A stretch of DNA of 52,500 nt from Chrysomallon squamiferum (taxonomy: Eukaryota; Mollusca; Gastropoda; Neomphalida; Peltospiridae), in assembly GCA_012295275.1 (NCBI GenBank), contig CM022673.1, positions 28,448,636 through 28,501,135 on the forward strand, written 5' to 3'. Shown piece after piece: positions 36,479 through 52,500 of this stretch; position 1 is the first letter of the stretch, and the number at the start of each line of letters is the position of its first letter. The notes beneath the pieces were generated by a model. The model did not search any database and had not been told where the DNA came from. It saw nothing but the letters and a program-made list of their open reading frames with translations. The translations under genes were made by a program, and so were the position numbers.

Positions 36479-39025
36479 TAGAAAAAAAAAGGAAAATGTT
36501 AACGTGCCATTATGTGAACAGCAGTGCTCTTAATTAGTGTTTGAACTTTTCTGCATGTACTTTTCAAGAATTATCATTTATAAAAACCAATGTTTCCAGA
36601 CATTGTTCTCTGAATTAACTAATTTTATATCTAATGCACACTTTTAATACATTTTGTTGGCCAAAATATTAGCCAACGATGGTTATTGTGTTAAAGCAAA
36701 GGACACACTAATTTCAGTAAATCCCTCCAAAACATTATCTTCACCATACTGTGCCTGTCTTCTCAGTATAACTTTCCAGTGCATGTGATTTCCATTTATT
36801 AAAAAGTATTAAAAATTATATTTGAATTGTCAACATATTTCCATATTTTATCTATCAAACAGAGAAATAATTTTAAGAAAAGTTAACTGGTTACTGTACA
36901 ATAGAGCCAGATAATACAATCTAACATTCCTGCAATTATTGGTTGTATATTTTTAAATTACTTAGTTGTGACAATCTGAAGGACAGTTCAGGTTTTGTCA
37001 TTTAATCATTTTATGTATATTTACAAGTGGTTTCATAGGGTATTTCAAGAAATTTTGAAACTAAAACTTTTGAATCTTATAATTACCACATTAATTCATA
37101 TCTGTAAATTAACAGCCTGGTCATGATATTGAGCAGTTTGTCTTTAGTTTGTTAACTGTTAAAACTTGCTGCAGTGTAAAATGTGTTGAAAATAAATCTA
37201 ATCATATACAAACTTGTCTGAGTCAATTCATTTGTCTTAAAAAAGCTAAAAATCTATTATTTTAAATAAAACAAATAAAGCAGAGTATTGTTAACAAAAG
37301 AAATTTTATTTCTTAAAAAAAAATGTACATATAAAATACACGCTGTAGTTGTAATTGTAGATTTGCAAGCAATCTTATCAGCAACAGTTTCACAAACTAA
37401 TTTAGTGGAAAATGGTTGTCCAAATGATGATTTAAATAAAATGCCATTTCTATACAATTACACTGTGTTTTATTAATACCTGAAATGGAACTTCTAAACT
37501 ATTAGTCAAAACAAATACTTAGCATTAGTAAGAAAAACAGTTTTGAGTCATGATGCACAAACTAAATATCTTCTAGTGTTTACATTAATGATGATAATGG
37601 TATTAACATGGCAGTGATAACAATTATTTTAAGATGGATTATAATTATAAACATTTTGTGATGATTTTATAATGTTTAAAGGTTTTTTTCTTTTTTTTTA
37701 AACTAATAAATAAAAATCGGGTTGCAGATACAACTACAAGCTAATGTGATGTTAAGTAAACAAAATTAGTATCTGGAATGACTTGAGTTTTCACAAATGT
37801 ATAGTAGTAGTAGTAATAATAATAATAATAATAATAAATGGAAAAGGAGCAGCATCAAAGAAAAATATAGGTCTATCCAATTGGATGTAGGACTAAAAAA
37901 TACTTTAATATAGTTAAACATGTTGTGGTCAGTTATAATGGAATATGTAAATTACTATTAACCAAGAAAATATATACTGGTAGAAGTAAAACAAGAAAAA
38001 AAAAAAAATAAATAAATAAATAAAATAATAATAATAAAAATAAGTTGTGTAGTGAGGTATATGGTCCTAGAAAATATTACATCAGTTATTTTAATCGAGA
38101 CCAAAGTAGTTGGATATTATTTGAAAAAGATGTTTGGCACTTATTCTATAATCTGCATTTAAATTAAATTCACAGATTAACCTTAGTTTGTGTTTTCACC
38201 TTTTTACTTTTCATTTTTAATTTTTGTCTACATCGAACGAAAAAAATAAAAAATAATGCTTTTGTCAAAATATGAAATTAAACAGAATTAATTTATTAAT
38301 ACTTTTTTCTTCTTTATTTTTATTTATTTACATCTATAGATAAAAAAAAGAAAAAAAGGTAATCAATAAACATATGCAATAAACAAATCTCAACTGGTAT
38401 AAATTGTAATCTTGTATTCACATCACTGTAACACATGAGTATTACACTATATCATTATCTCTCTTTTCTTTAAATCAAGGCTTGAAGTGATATATAAATT
38501 AGTCATTAATCCTTAAACAGTTTTACATGTGATTTAACAACAGACACTGTCAACATGAGTATGTATTCAGAGAAAAAAAAAATATATATATTAATGTAAG
38601 TACAAAAATAATTTACAAACAACTATAAAAATAACTGTATGTGAACAGATTTCAACCACTGAACCAGTCCTTTGTTTTAAATTTTTTTTTTTTTTTTTTT
38701 TTCTTTTAACTTCATTCTTAAGATTTTCACATGACAAGTAAAGAAACAAAATAATAATAATATTTAATAATAAATAATAAATAAATAATAAATAAAATCT
38801 CTTTTGGCACATAATCATTCGTAAACTGCTTCATGTTGTATACTAAACATGATTAATGGCAAAAACCAAATATTCACTTGATTAGAAAATAATGAAAAAA
38901 ACAAAAAAATAAAAAATGTTTGTCATGCATACCCTAATTCAAATGGTTGATTCATGTAGGATACAGAACATGACTTGTAACATGAATTGCATCACTGATT
39001 TGATTAATAAAACTGTCATCTGTCT
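36479..39025. other. Tail-to-tail intergenic / 3' UTR region
   Basis: Between the POLD1 stop and the CLN3 stop. A plus-strand AATAAA at 37191-37196 is the best POLD1 poly(A) signal, giving a 3' UTR of about 0.7 kb. The rest is AT-rich with short AAT runs (37810-37838, 38008-38040, 38751-38796) and is probably the long CLN3 3' UTR. No coding signal seen on either strand. Confidence 0.55.
37191..37196 (+). terminator. Candidate POLD1 poly(A) signal
   Basis: AATAAA hexamer about 715 bp past the POLD1 stop, followed by the T/G-bearing stretch CAAACTTGTCTG. Confidence 0.5.
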
Positions 39026-41902
39026 TCAGTCATGAGCTAGCACTGTATTAAACAAAAGGGTTTCCAAACAAGTTCCAACAATTATTCCTGAAATTCAAAA
39101 GATAAAAACCTTAGGAGTATAATAATTATGAGAAAAATAAAACTATTAAAAAGTAATCTAATTAGAAAACAAAACTGACAAAAATTATGAGATCAGTTAA
39201 GAGAAAATCATTTTATGTTAAATAGTATTATGTAACTAATCAAAAATATTTTTTGAAAACAAATATCTTGCCAAAAAACTAGAAATCAAATCACATTTAC
39301 AAAGCAAAGCAGAGTGTAACCATGGTTACAAAGATAAAATCAAATATTTTGTTTATTCTCCTTTAAACGTACTCAAGCACACAAAGAGAGCATGCACTCA
39401 CAACCATGAAAAAAAGGATTAAAAAAATTAAATTGATTTTCACAAGAATGAGATCTAATGTTTTGATTGCTATAGATTATAATTCTCTGAGAAACTTAGC
39501 CAGTCACAAATTACACATATTATTAACTCCAACATTTAAATAATTGCAAAAAAAAATACAATCCAAAAACAAGTGCAAAATGAATAGTTAACTGTTTACT
39601 AACAAAATATTAAAATTCTTTATATTTTTCAGGTAATCCATATTCTGAAACTACTACAATTAACCTGTTCTTACAAGATTACATTTTTTACCTGGATAAT
39701 ATTGCACAAGGTATAAATAAAATAAAATTGACTCACCTAGGGTTATGGAAAGACCAACAATATTGATACACAATTCTCTGTCTTCATTTGGAAACTTGCT
39801 GCCGTGCAGTAACAGATAGAAAATGTTAACATAGGAAGCCCCACCAAGCAAACCAACATAAATCATGAAGGCAGGTAAAACAGACACAGGCAGAAATTTG
39901 TACTGAAAAAACAAAACAAAAAATTAGAGGAAAAAGTTCACAAAAAAAATTGAATAAATATAAAAAATGTAATTAAGATTATAACAGAAAAATTCAATTC
40001 ATTTGTTTTGAAGTTTTTTCTCTTTATTTTAAGAATCGAGTAAACAAATTAAAATATAAGGACATTGAAAGCACAGAAATGCACATGTAGTTATTAAAAG
40101 AAATAACCAGAGTTTGATCAAATTAGTTTTTTATTTTATTTCAATGGGTTTAGCATCGACAAACATAAACATATAGTACTTTGCAGGTTTGAATGGGTTC
40201 AGGAAGTACTTACATGTACGTCAAATATCCATATGATCATGTTGATAAATTGTAACAGAGAGAGAATATCTACTCTTTTGATGATGAAAAGCTGAACTGA
40301 AGACCTGGACACAAACACACCAGCCTGAAAAAAACAGAAATATAATTTCAAAATTACACTCACCTTAAATTCTTATTTATGTGGCATCAGACATTTCATT
40401 CAGGACTGTACTAATACTAGAAATTTATACAGATCATATCAGATTCTGTATGTGTATATTTATAAACTGAACATGATAACATAGATATATACAAACTATT
40501 CTGTGGATATTTACAAATGTTAACAAACCTGTATACATTTCACAACAGATACAAACTATTCTGTGGGTATTTACAAATGGTACCTGATAACACAACTGCA
40601 GTGCTGCATACAGTTCAGGACAGCCAATGTTGTATTCAGATTCAGGTCTTACTTTGGCAGCACATCCTCGGGCAACATACTCAAACGTATACACAGCACA
40701 CAGCTGAAAAAATATCAACTCATCTGTTTTGAAAATAATTAAAATATGGCAGATTTTGAAGGAAAGAAAAGAATGTATGTAAATATGGTTAACAATTTCT
40801 GCATACTGATGTGTTCCTACCTGACTATTATAGTCATTGATAATTTAATTATGGTGTTAGATTTAATCTGCTGATTGAAAAGAATATATACGTTCAGTGA
40901 TGGAAATTATAATTGTAAGAAGTGACCTGTAAAAAAAAAAAAAAAAGAATATAAATTTGACAGTAATTTTATGTTCAACCAAAAAAAAGGAAGAAAAGGA
41001 AGAAAGTAAATAAAAGACAGAAATGACAGAGAAAGAAAATTATTGATAACACGTGGCTGGATATTGTTAAAACTGGAAAGATGACAATATCAAATACAAT
41101 GGCTACAAAGAGTGCATTCTAAAAATAATGATCTTGTTACAATTTTCAGCTACCCAAAAGCTGTTTACTACTGGATGTCAAATAAATTAATTTTCTCTAT
41201 CTCATTATTTTACAATAATTAACCTTTTCTCTATATTTCTCATCACTATCAGACTTAAAAAAATTTGAACTACAAATACCGGGGTAGAGAAAGTCATGAC
41301 CAATATAGCAGTCATTAAAACAGCATGAGAGTCTAAATACATTGAAAAAACCACAAAATAAAACAAAGTCTACTAACATTAAATGCCAGCCAAGACACAA
41401 GTTTCAGACATCTCCAGATTCTCTTTAATTCACCTTCTTCTTGTTCGGGACTCTGAACAGAGTTTTCAAGTTCATCAATTTCGTAACGACCTGCAATTAA
41501 AAACATACCAGAGATTCAATTTTAAACAACAATACAAAAGAGTGTTAACAAAGATTCACAAACCCAAACAGATGTCTAGCAAAAAAGTGATAATAAAATA
41601 AAACAGCATGTATTATATAATAACTTAAACACAGAAGATCAAAGCACATTAAAACATTCAGATGACAAGATGTTCTGACTGTATAAAACTCTGACTGTTT
41701 ACCTGAATCACTTTTGAGAAGTGGCTTGTTTTCGTCTGGTGGCTCATTGATCATCAGCTGTGTGGATTCAGGCACCCGAATGATGAGGAAATAGGCAACC
41801 CAGTACAAGAGAACAACAGGAGTTGTCAGCAGAAAAGCATATCTGAAATTTTATTAAAATGTTTGTCAAATGAAATGAAAAAACATTACATTAAATCTCA
41901 AA

Positions 41903-41954
<52 letters not shown>

Positions 41955-44156
41955 TTAGATACACAAACATGAGTACATAATCCCACAATCTTAAAGTGTT
42001 AGTTTTAGTATTGTTATATTCTTTGTCTAATCCTTCCAAATCTCTATCTCCCTCCTCTCCTTTACCCACTTTCTTTTATTCTGTTTCTCATTTTATTTTA
42101 TCTCACTTTGTTTTATTTCTTAACTTCAAACTGAGTATTATTATTATTATTATTATTATTTTTCAATTTTGCACTTTAAATGTAACAAAACAAGTAGTAA
42201 TATCAAAAATATGTGTCGTTCCTCACAATCTAATACAATATAAAATTAATTCATAAAATAAGTAAACACACTTTGTAAGATGTTTCAGCTGATCTTGTTT
42301 GTCGTCTCCTTTCATAGCTGTGCAAGCCTGAAAAAAAACAACACAGAAAGCTTACTATAAACATTTTAAGTATAATACTCAACACATTTTTGCTCTGAGT
42401 ATATTTTATATATCATGGTTCAAATGATTAAAGAATAGTGAACTGTAACTTTAATGTTTAAGAACTTCATCTTGTCATTTTATTTGAAGCAAAATGAATT
42501 AATAACTCCAAGTGTGACAGAACAAAGTGGTGACTTTCAGGTGATATATCACAGTATTATTTTATTATAATATGATACTTCTGTACAACTAATAACAGGT
42601 TGCTCAAAACTCTATAACAAATTGGAAAGAAAAAGAATTTTGCTGGAACATTTACTTACATCATAACAGATACACTTAATTTTAGCCTTTCCTAGTTTGG
42701 CTTCAATGAAGATAATGTTTTTAGACTATTTATAGGTTATTTCAACTTCACCTTTGTTATTGCATTTCTATTCAAAGTCTTAAAAGTGAGATTCAAAGAT
42801 AGTATATCTTCCTCTTTTCTACATTTAATAAAAGGAATAAAATGCAAAGAAATAGAAGTAAACATTATATAAGAGGAACATAAGCTGATAAATAAATAAA
42901 TATAAGTAAAAGAAAGAAAACAATTAATTAATTCATGTCAAAAATATTTACAAAATAAACTTCCTACCAGTCCATCTCCAAACAATTAATACTTACCAAA
43001 AATGACATAGATGGTTGCCCCTAGCAACCCAGCCATACCAGTGCCACTGGACCATGCATTGACCAGTTTACTGGGAAAACGAGACAAGAAACCCAGAGTG
43101 ACACTGAAAGAACACAACATGTACAGTTTATTATCATTTGTATATCATACATCAAGATTTCTTTTATTTTTATTATTATAAAATAAAAAAAAATAAAATA
43201 AAATAAAATAAAATAAACAACAAACAAGCAAACAAATAAACAAATAAAAAAGTTTAAAAATAAATAAATAAATAAATAATAAAAAATAAACAAATATATA
43301 AATAAACTAAACAAACAAACAAACAAACAAACAAATAAAATAAATAAATAAATAAATAAACAAATAAATAAATAAATAAATAAAATAAAATAAAATAAAA
43401 TAAAATAAAATAAATAAATAAACAAATAAATAAATGACAGATTCCCCACCTAACGCCTCACTTAAATCTGTGCACTCACCAATAACAAATACCCACATCA
43501 AAGGTTTTAAAAACTACTAATTAACCAACTTACGTATTACCCAAAGGTAGAAGACACTGAAGAAATTAAGTACATAATATAAACTGTATACCATTAAATA
43601 TGAATGTGAGGAATTATTAATTTTTTTTTTTTTTTTTACAAAATAACAACTGTTTTTCATTTGCACCTATATTTTGAAGAAACTGAGATGCAGATGTTCA
43701 GAGGCTCAATTCTTCTCTTAACTCTCCTACAGGGATATTTTCTGCTTCAGCCAGTATTGTATAATTGATTTATCAAAAGCTTTGGGATGTGCTATCCTGT
43801 CTATGACATGGTGCATATAGAAAGGTCTTTACTTCTAATTATGAAATAGAAAATGGTGGATGAAAAAATCAAAAGGATACCCAATAAATATTTATTTGGA
43901 GGATCTGGTATGCTGTGTATAATGTAGCCAAAATTATTTACATTTACCTTAACTTCGTGAAATTTGTTTAATGAAAAGAAAAAATGCTGGATTTCTGTTT
44001 GGAGCAAATCTTTAAGATAGTTTAAGATACATAAAATGACATTTAAAATTATTGGGAAAAAAAAATAAAATAAAAAATAAAATTTACACCTACTTTTCTC
44101 CAAACGCTGCACTGGAACCACTAACAACCTAAAAAAAAAAAAAAAAAAAATAAAAA

Positions 44157-44189
<33 letters not shown>

Positions 44190-46065
44190 GATTATTGTCT
44201 TTAAGTGGTACACTTTTATTAATAAGATATAAAGTACTTTAGTTAATGATCAAAACATAAGAGGTCTATAAATTATACACAAAGATAATTAATGATTACT
44301 GTAATTTTTACTTTTATTATCATTATTACAACTTTCTTTTTTTAACAGAATTATTACATTTTTAAGTGTATTCTAATTTATTTCAAATTGAAGATCATAA
44401 TTAGTTTTTTATGAAAATATAAAATTAGTAATTTATAAACATTAATGATATCATTTATGGATTAAAAACATGGGCAATAAAATTATTTTATTTAAAATCA
44501 ATTTTAAAATGTCAGAGTATTAACAAATATGTGAAGATAAACTCCAACAAAATGTAAATTTATATGTAATAAATAATAAAACTGTCACTTTAAAGAACAA
44601 TTAACATAAAATAATAATTAGATAAACTGTTAAAATCAATTTTTATTTTTATCTGAAATGACAATATTTATTCAAGAGAAGTGAATCAACAACATTAAAA
44701 GCAAAGATATTTTATGAACTGAAAATGTATAGCCAGTCTTAAATAACTATGCATAAAACACTACCATTAAAAATTAATTATTCTTAATCCAAAATACATC
44801 CACATTTCTGAAGCAATGTTGAATAATAACAACTGAAATTATTTAAGAAGCATTTACCTATATGTATATATATATATATATATATATAGACAGAATTATC
44901 TTTAATTTTATAATAGTAACAAAAAGCCTAAAATTTGGTTTGCGTATTTCATACATGTTTTTTTATTAGAAATTGGCTAACAATCTTAACTAATAACAAA
45001 GTATAACCATTAAAACATTATTATATCAAAATATATGATTGTGTTGTGCTTTTTTATAGACATATTCATTCGTGTTATCAAACACAGACAAAACAATAAT
45101 TTTAAAATAAACCAAATAAATTTTTGAATGTAAGTATCAGATGTATATTTACATTCTACTTACTATGCAGAGAAGAGCAAACCAAAAACTGAATGCATAC
45201 GCGACACCAAACAAACCTGAAAAAAAAAAAAATTCTAAAATAAAAAATGTGTTCACTGGACATATACCGGACTGACAAATTATGACAGGGGATTATTAAA
45301 TTAACTATATTGAATTACTAAATTCTTAATCATACTGGGTTCCTAGATTACTTAATCATAGTGCAGTACCCGATTATGATACTGGATTACTAAACTAATC
45401 ATACCAAAGTACTAGATTATGATATCAGATTACCCAAAAATTTCCTAAATGTGAGCAACTGTTTCGAATGCTACATGGGCTGGGGGCTAAATTTCTATTC
45501 CCCAGCAATATATATTTTGAAACATGAGCATTATTATATTTTATATACATACCTAATAGCATCAAACATCCATTTACCAAATATCTGAGAGAAAAGGACA
45601 CTTTTAACAGGAAAAATGTGTTGAGTGCTGAAAAAAGATGAAAAAAGTTTTAAATATTAACAGTGTATATTTGTTTGTGTTCAGTGCTTTGAGAAATGAA
45701 TAATTATACACATTGCCAACTGACCAGTCAGTGAGAAAACTAATTACCAAAAATACTAGTGACTATTCTAGTAAACTAATTGCAGTTAAACTTTTAATGT
45801 TTTATATTAATTTTCTCTCAAACTGGAATGCACTAACCATTACCACTGGAGCACCAGCTGGAATGTGAGAAATTTTAAAATCAGAAATTATTTTATAATA
45901 TTTACTCACACTTAACAACTGCAGCCAGTGCTACATTTGCTCCAAACACAAGTCCAACATTATTCTTTTGATGAAAACTGTAAAAAAAAAAAAAACATTA
46001 AATAAATCTGGGTGTATATTTTGTTAATTTGGTATAAACTGCTTTTCTTTTGGGTAGTTAATTTA

Positions 46066-46109
<44 letters not shown>

Positions 46110-46859
46110 TTATGTAGTAATTGTAATAGTAGTAGTAGTATTTTAATATATAAAAATGTATATTAAATATAGATACGAATTTTATAGTGCTGTGGGTTGA
46201 TGAAAAATTAGGATTAATCAAAAAGCTAAACATCACATAGCAAAATTTATCAAGTATTAAACAACGTTTTTATATATATATATATAACATTAATTCCTGA
46301 CTGATACACAAAAGTAACAAATGTTTATGATATCAAAGCCAGTGCAATATCCTGAATGTATTGCTACTGAATTCATTAAATAAACATATTACTGAGCAGG
46401 TTTGGTGTAAGTTTTAAATCATATTACCGTTCAGAGATTGTATCTGCAGCTGAGTTAACAATTACATATGGCAAATTGTTAATTGCTCCAAGTAGAAAAA
46501 ACCCAATCTGAAAGAATCATAACCAGATTATATTTCAAATATTTAAAGAGGTTGACACAATACACCAAGTAAAAATAAAATAAAATAAAATAAAATAACT
46601 GAAAAGAAGATAAATAAATAAATAAATAAATCAATAAATCAATAAATAAATAACAATACAAAATAATGTTCTGCATTCATTTATAATAAGAATGAAAATT
46701 CTTTAGACTTGTACATACTGTACCATATAATTATTTATTATAATTTTATTTTTTATTTATTTACTTATTTATTTTTTGTTCCTATGTCTCTATCTTTTTC
46801 TTCATTTTTATTTAATTATTTAATTTAATTTTATTATATTTATTAATTCTGTTTAATCT

Positions 46860-46926
<67 letters not shown>

Positions 46927-47319
46927 CATTTTAGATTTTGGAGACAGACATTTGTGTGTGACAATAATTAAGGTCATTTACTAATAAATAAATATATAGA
47001 CAAATAAAATATTAATAATAATATTAATAATAATAATAATTACAAGGTGTCATTATCTTATTTGTAAAATGAACTATTTTTTACAAAATATTACAGTTTA
47101 TTGACGCTGGTGAACCTTCTTTCTCTTTTATTATTATTATTATTATTATTATAACATATCTGTGCATCAGTGGCATATCCAATATAATATTCGTGAAACA
47201 GTTATAAACGAACTCTGTCGAAGACGACATAACGCCATTGACAAGATAGTTGACAGTAAATGAAACATTTGTTTATTAACTCGTTTCAAACTCACCCAGT
47301 TTCTTATTAGCATAGACAT
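39026..47319 (-). CDS. CLN3: CLN3 / battenin, lysosomal membrane protein
   Basis: Multi-pass lysosomal/endosomal membrane protein whose human orthologue is mutated in juvenile Batten disease. Coding exons, in transcription order: 47319-47296, 46507-46428, 45977-45910, 45627-45553, 45216-45164, 44128-44094, 43103-42997, 42317-42272, 41842-41703, 41490-41378, 40703-40584, 40324-40214, 39902-39737, 39087-39026 (TGA). They total 1200 nt, 399 residues (human 438), and all junctions are in phase. Family signatures: IGFFLLGAINNLPYVIV at the first helix; WSSGTGMAGLLGA; YQ|AGVFVSRSS; GLLGGASYVNIFY. The cytosolic loop has ENKPLL, a dileucine lysosomal-sorting motif in the same place as the human one. 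The C-terminal CaaX box of human CLN3 is absent; the protein ends VLAHD. Exons as small as 24 and 35 nt were placed by phase and homology. The acceptor of exon 42317 was chosen over one 12 bp upstream because only it keeps the frame. Confidence 0.96.
41903..41952. repeat. CT then CA compound microsatellite
   Basis: CT run at 41903-41918 followed directly by a CA run to 41952, in a CLN3 intron. Confidence 0.9.
43185..43436. repeat. AAATA/AAAC/AAAT low-complexity block (about 250 bp)
   Basis: Slippage-derived mixture of TAAAA, TAAA and CAAA units in the CLN3 intron between exons 44128-44094 and 43103-42997. It generates a long hydrophobic minus-strand open frame that runs into a real exon and should not be read as protein. 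Confidence 0.9.
46067..46110. repeat. ATT trinucleotide repeat
   Basis: CLN3 intron. Other ATT/AAT runs in CLN3 introns lie at 42138-42162, 44160-44189, 46857-46926 and 47126-47152. Confidence 0.85.
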
Positions 47320-48110
47320 TATACTTTGCTGGTATTCGGACTATTCTACTATGTATGTATAAATAAATTCACATGATGTGCGGCACCTGACTACTATCAA
47401 TAGGCAGTGAAATGACTAGGCAATGGATAAGCTAACATGTCAAAGTTCACATGTAATTTGGTAAAACAGCTGTCTCGAAAAAGGTATCCGTTTCCGTGTT
47501 ATCACAAGGGGCATAACTCTCACAAGCCATACTGGGGAGAATCAAAAAGTCATAGAAAACGTCGGATTAACAACTACAACAACAACAAATCAGACTTCGG
47601 TCATGCTCTGGAAATTAGCAATGGAGTCCAAATTATTAAACTGGAAGGGAAACCTAAACCGTCATTTATGATTCAAAAAATGAAATTCTGCTAAATTATA
47701 ATTAAATCTAAATATAACAATCTTTTATGCGGTTTTATTGCTGCTGTATTTTTAAAGATATAATTTGTGTTCATGCATTTTGAACAGTCATTAAGATTAA
47801 TTATTTTTTTTTTTAAATTTTTTTAATGCAATTTTATAGCAATGATATTTATTTATTTCTGTTTCTATTTCAATTATTATTATTACTTTTCTTCAATTTT
47901 TATTTATTTATTTATGTTTAGTTTTCTACCAAGACGAATTTATATACATATGAAATATTCTAAAATAAATATTCATTAGCCCGAACAATTTGCGTTGATG
48001 TCACTTTCTCAAATATCTTTCTCAAATTCTACAAGACATACACATGAAACCGTGACGTATGCAAGTGGGTGACGTAATATTATTGTCTTCCTTTTTTACT
48101 TAGATGGAGA
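47320..48110. other. Divergent intergenic region between CLN3 and the F-BAR-like gene
   Basis: Short head-to-head spacing suggests a shared promoter region. The only open frame of note is the 85-codon ORF at 47437-47694. The segment 47700-47930 is T-rich low-complexity sequence. The AG of GGAGAATGGCG just before 48111 is not a convincing acceptor, so the F-BAR-like gene may start in its first coding exon. Confidence 0.45.
47437..47694 (+). CDS. Hypothetical 85-residue basic protein
   Basis: Not recognised. An intact ATG-to-TAA frame of 85 codons with non-repetitive composition, rich in Lys, Arg, His and Asn, including the cluster ESKSHRKRR and a C-terminal stretch EISNGVQIIKLEGKPKPS. No signal peptide or membrane helix. 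It starts 118 bp upstream of the CLN3 start codon on the opposite strand. It is more GC-balanced than its T-rich 3' flank, which weakly favours coding. It could be a small gene, an exon of an unseen transcript, or chance. Confidence 0.3.
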   Translation: MSKFTCNLVKQLSRKRYPFPCYHKGHNSHKPYWGESKSHRKRRINNYNNNKSDFGHALEISNGVQIIKLEGKPKPSFMIQKMKFC

Positions 48111-50920
<2,810 letters not shown>

Positions 50921-50931
50921 GTATACTGTTG

Positions 50932-50933
<2 letters not shown>

Positions 50934-51018
<85 letters not shown>
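50934..51018. repeat. ATT trinucleotide repeat
   Basis: Uninterrupted run starting 14 bp after the donor of the last visible exon. Confidence 0.9.
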
Positions 51019-51022
<4 letters not shown>

Positions 51023-51170
51023 TATCGTTATTAGTGTTGTTGTTGATGTATTGTTGTTATAAATAACATGATAGAAAGAAAATAAACACAAATTACAGAA
51101 TTTGTCTCTTTGAGAATGTGTATCAATAATAAGAATTAACCTGTATGGAAATACGTCAGTGTACAAACGT

Positions 51171-51480
51171 GAACACACACAGACAGTGTCAAACACAAAT
51201 TTTCATACATATATCATATAATCAGCAAGATTTGTGAAGGTTGAACAATAATGCAGTTATCATTCTAACACACATAAAAAGATATTGTTTATATGATTAT
51301 ATATGTGAACACACACAGACACACACATACACACGCACGCACACACTCACAGTGTCAAACACAAACTTTCATACACATATCACATATCACATAATAAGAT
51401 TTGTGAAGGTTGAACAATAATGCAGTTATCAATCTAACACACATAACAAAAATACATAGTTAATGTTATGATTATATATG
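51171..51480. repeat. Two tandem copies of a 135-175 bp sequence
   Basis: Copy 1 (51171-51306) and copy 2 (51307-51480) share GAACACACACAGACA, then GTGTCAAACACAAA, then AGATTTGTGAAGGTTGAAC and AATAATGCAGTTATCA. Copy 2 is longer through a CA-repeat expansion. No coding content. Confidence 0.85.
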
Positions 51481-52021
<541 letters not shown>

Positions 52022-52149
52022 ACGGTGGAATCTTGACTTACGAGTTTAATTCGTTTCGTGACCGAGCTCGTATATCAAATCAATTTTCCAAACTGAAATT
52101 AATTGAAATATTATTAATCTGTTCCAGGCCTCAAAAAACCACAACATTG

Positions 52150-52182
<33 letters not shown>

Positions 52183-52500
52183 TTGTAACTTTTTTTAAAT
52201 AAGAAAAGTGTATCTATAAATGACCAATATTGTATGAAAACAAAATAAAAGACAACGTAAAGAAATAAACTGGTTTTGTAAAGTGTATCTATCTTGGAGA
52301 TCAGACAAATTATTTTAACGCTTTTGGCTGGAGTTACAGCCTTTATTGACTCCTTCAGCTTCGATATGATACATATTGTAGAAGTACTACGCTCGTGGCA
52401 CGCGGGATGATGGCCAGATTTTGTGTTGTTCGCTTTAATTCAATGGACATCATCGGCTTCTTAGCTGAACTGTCCTTTCGTTCACTTTCTTAGGATCCAT
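52022..52500 (-). mobile_element. Decayed Tigger/pogo-like DNA transposon, 3' end
   Basis: Near 52022 the sequence TACGGTGGAATCTTGACTTA resembles terminal repeats of Tigger-type elements, and GACCGAGCTCGTA follows. On the minus strand from 52500 an ATG opens MDPKK, then, across frame changes, SIELKR and STSTICIISKLKESIKAV followed by TPAKSVK. This is the start of the CENP-B-like helix-turn-helix of Tigger transposases. The reading frame has stops and shifts, and the DDE catalytic region is missing between the HTH and the terminus, so this is an internally deleted, dead copy. The other terminus lies beyond the window. Confidence 0.7.

Noticed and set aside
43021-43449. 142-codon minus-strand ORF that looks like a membrane protein
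   Set aside because: Most of it is an AAATA/AAAC low-complexity tract. Only the end overlaps a real CLN3 exon, which is read in another frame.

Overview
The window is a stretch of AT-rich animal nuclear DNA. It holds interrupted genes with GT-AG introns and many simple-sequence repeats. There are no bacterial operons, CRISPR arrays or intact viral genes. A receptor guanylyl cyclase, DNA polymerase delta, CLN3, a biotin protein ligase and a probable F-BAR protein together fit a bilaterian invertebrate. A lophotrochozoan, perhaps a mollusc, is my guess from repeat style and protein divergence; the sequence alone does not prove it.

Layout. (1) 263-13763, plus strand: a natriuretic-peptide-receptor-like membrane guanylyl cyclase. 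I resolved 22 exons; the first exons lie left of the window. (2) 20255-14995, minus strand, tail-to-tail with (1): a biotin protein ligase catalytic gene (20255-16642), followed in the same direction by exons of the BPL_N amidotransferase-like domain (15962-14995). In human and yeast holocarboxylase synthetase that domain precedes the catalytic part. (3) 22876-36478, plus strand, head-to-head with (2): a complete DNA polymerase delta catalytic subunit (POLD1), 24 coding exons, 1101 codons, with all exonuclease, polymerase and cysteine motifs. (4) 47319-39026, minus strand, tail-to-tail with (3): a complete CLN3/battenin, 14 coding exons, 399 codons. (5) 47437-47694, plus strand: an unrecognised 85-codon ORF between two divergent genes. 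(6) 48111-50920, plus strand: the first four exons of a probable F-BAR-domain protein that runs out of the window. (7) 52022-52500: the 3' end of a decayed Tigger/pogo-like DNA transposon.

I tested exon phases across all the gene models. Every junction of POLD1 and CLN3 is in phase, and so is every junction of the cyclase except one. One cyclase exon and one ligase junction are each a single base short, in both cases beside a run of A. That points to assembly homopolymer errors or recent damage. The genes have no shared pathway and form no evident functional cluster.

The points most worth following are: the order of the ligase domains together with a Tyr where the ligase family has its intermediate-holding Arg; a nested palindromic mariner-like remnant at 19.03-19.34 kb; the Tigger remnant at the right edge; long CT tracts on the sense strand just upstream of 3' splice sites; a GC-AG intron; and a 28-bp satellite-like array in an intron.
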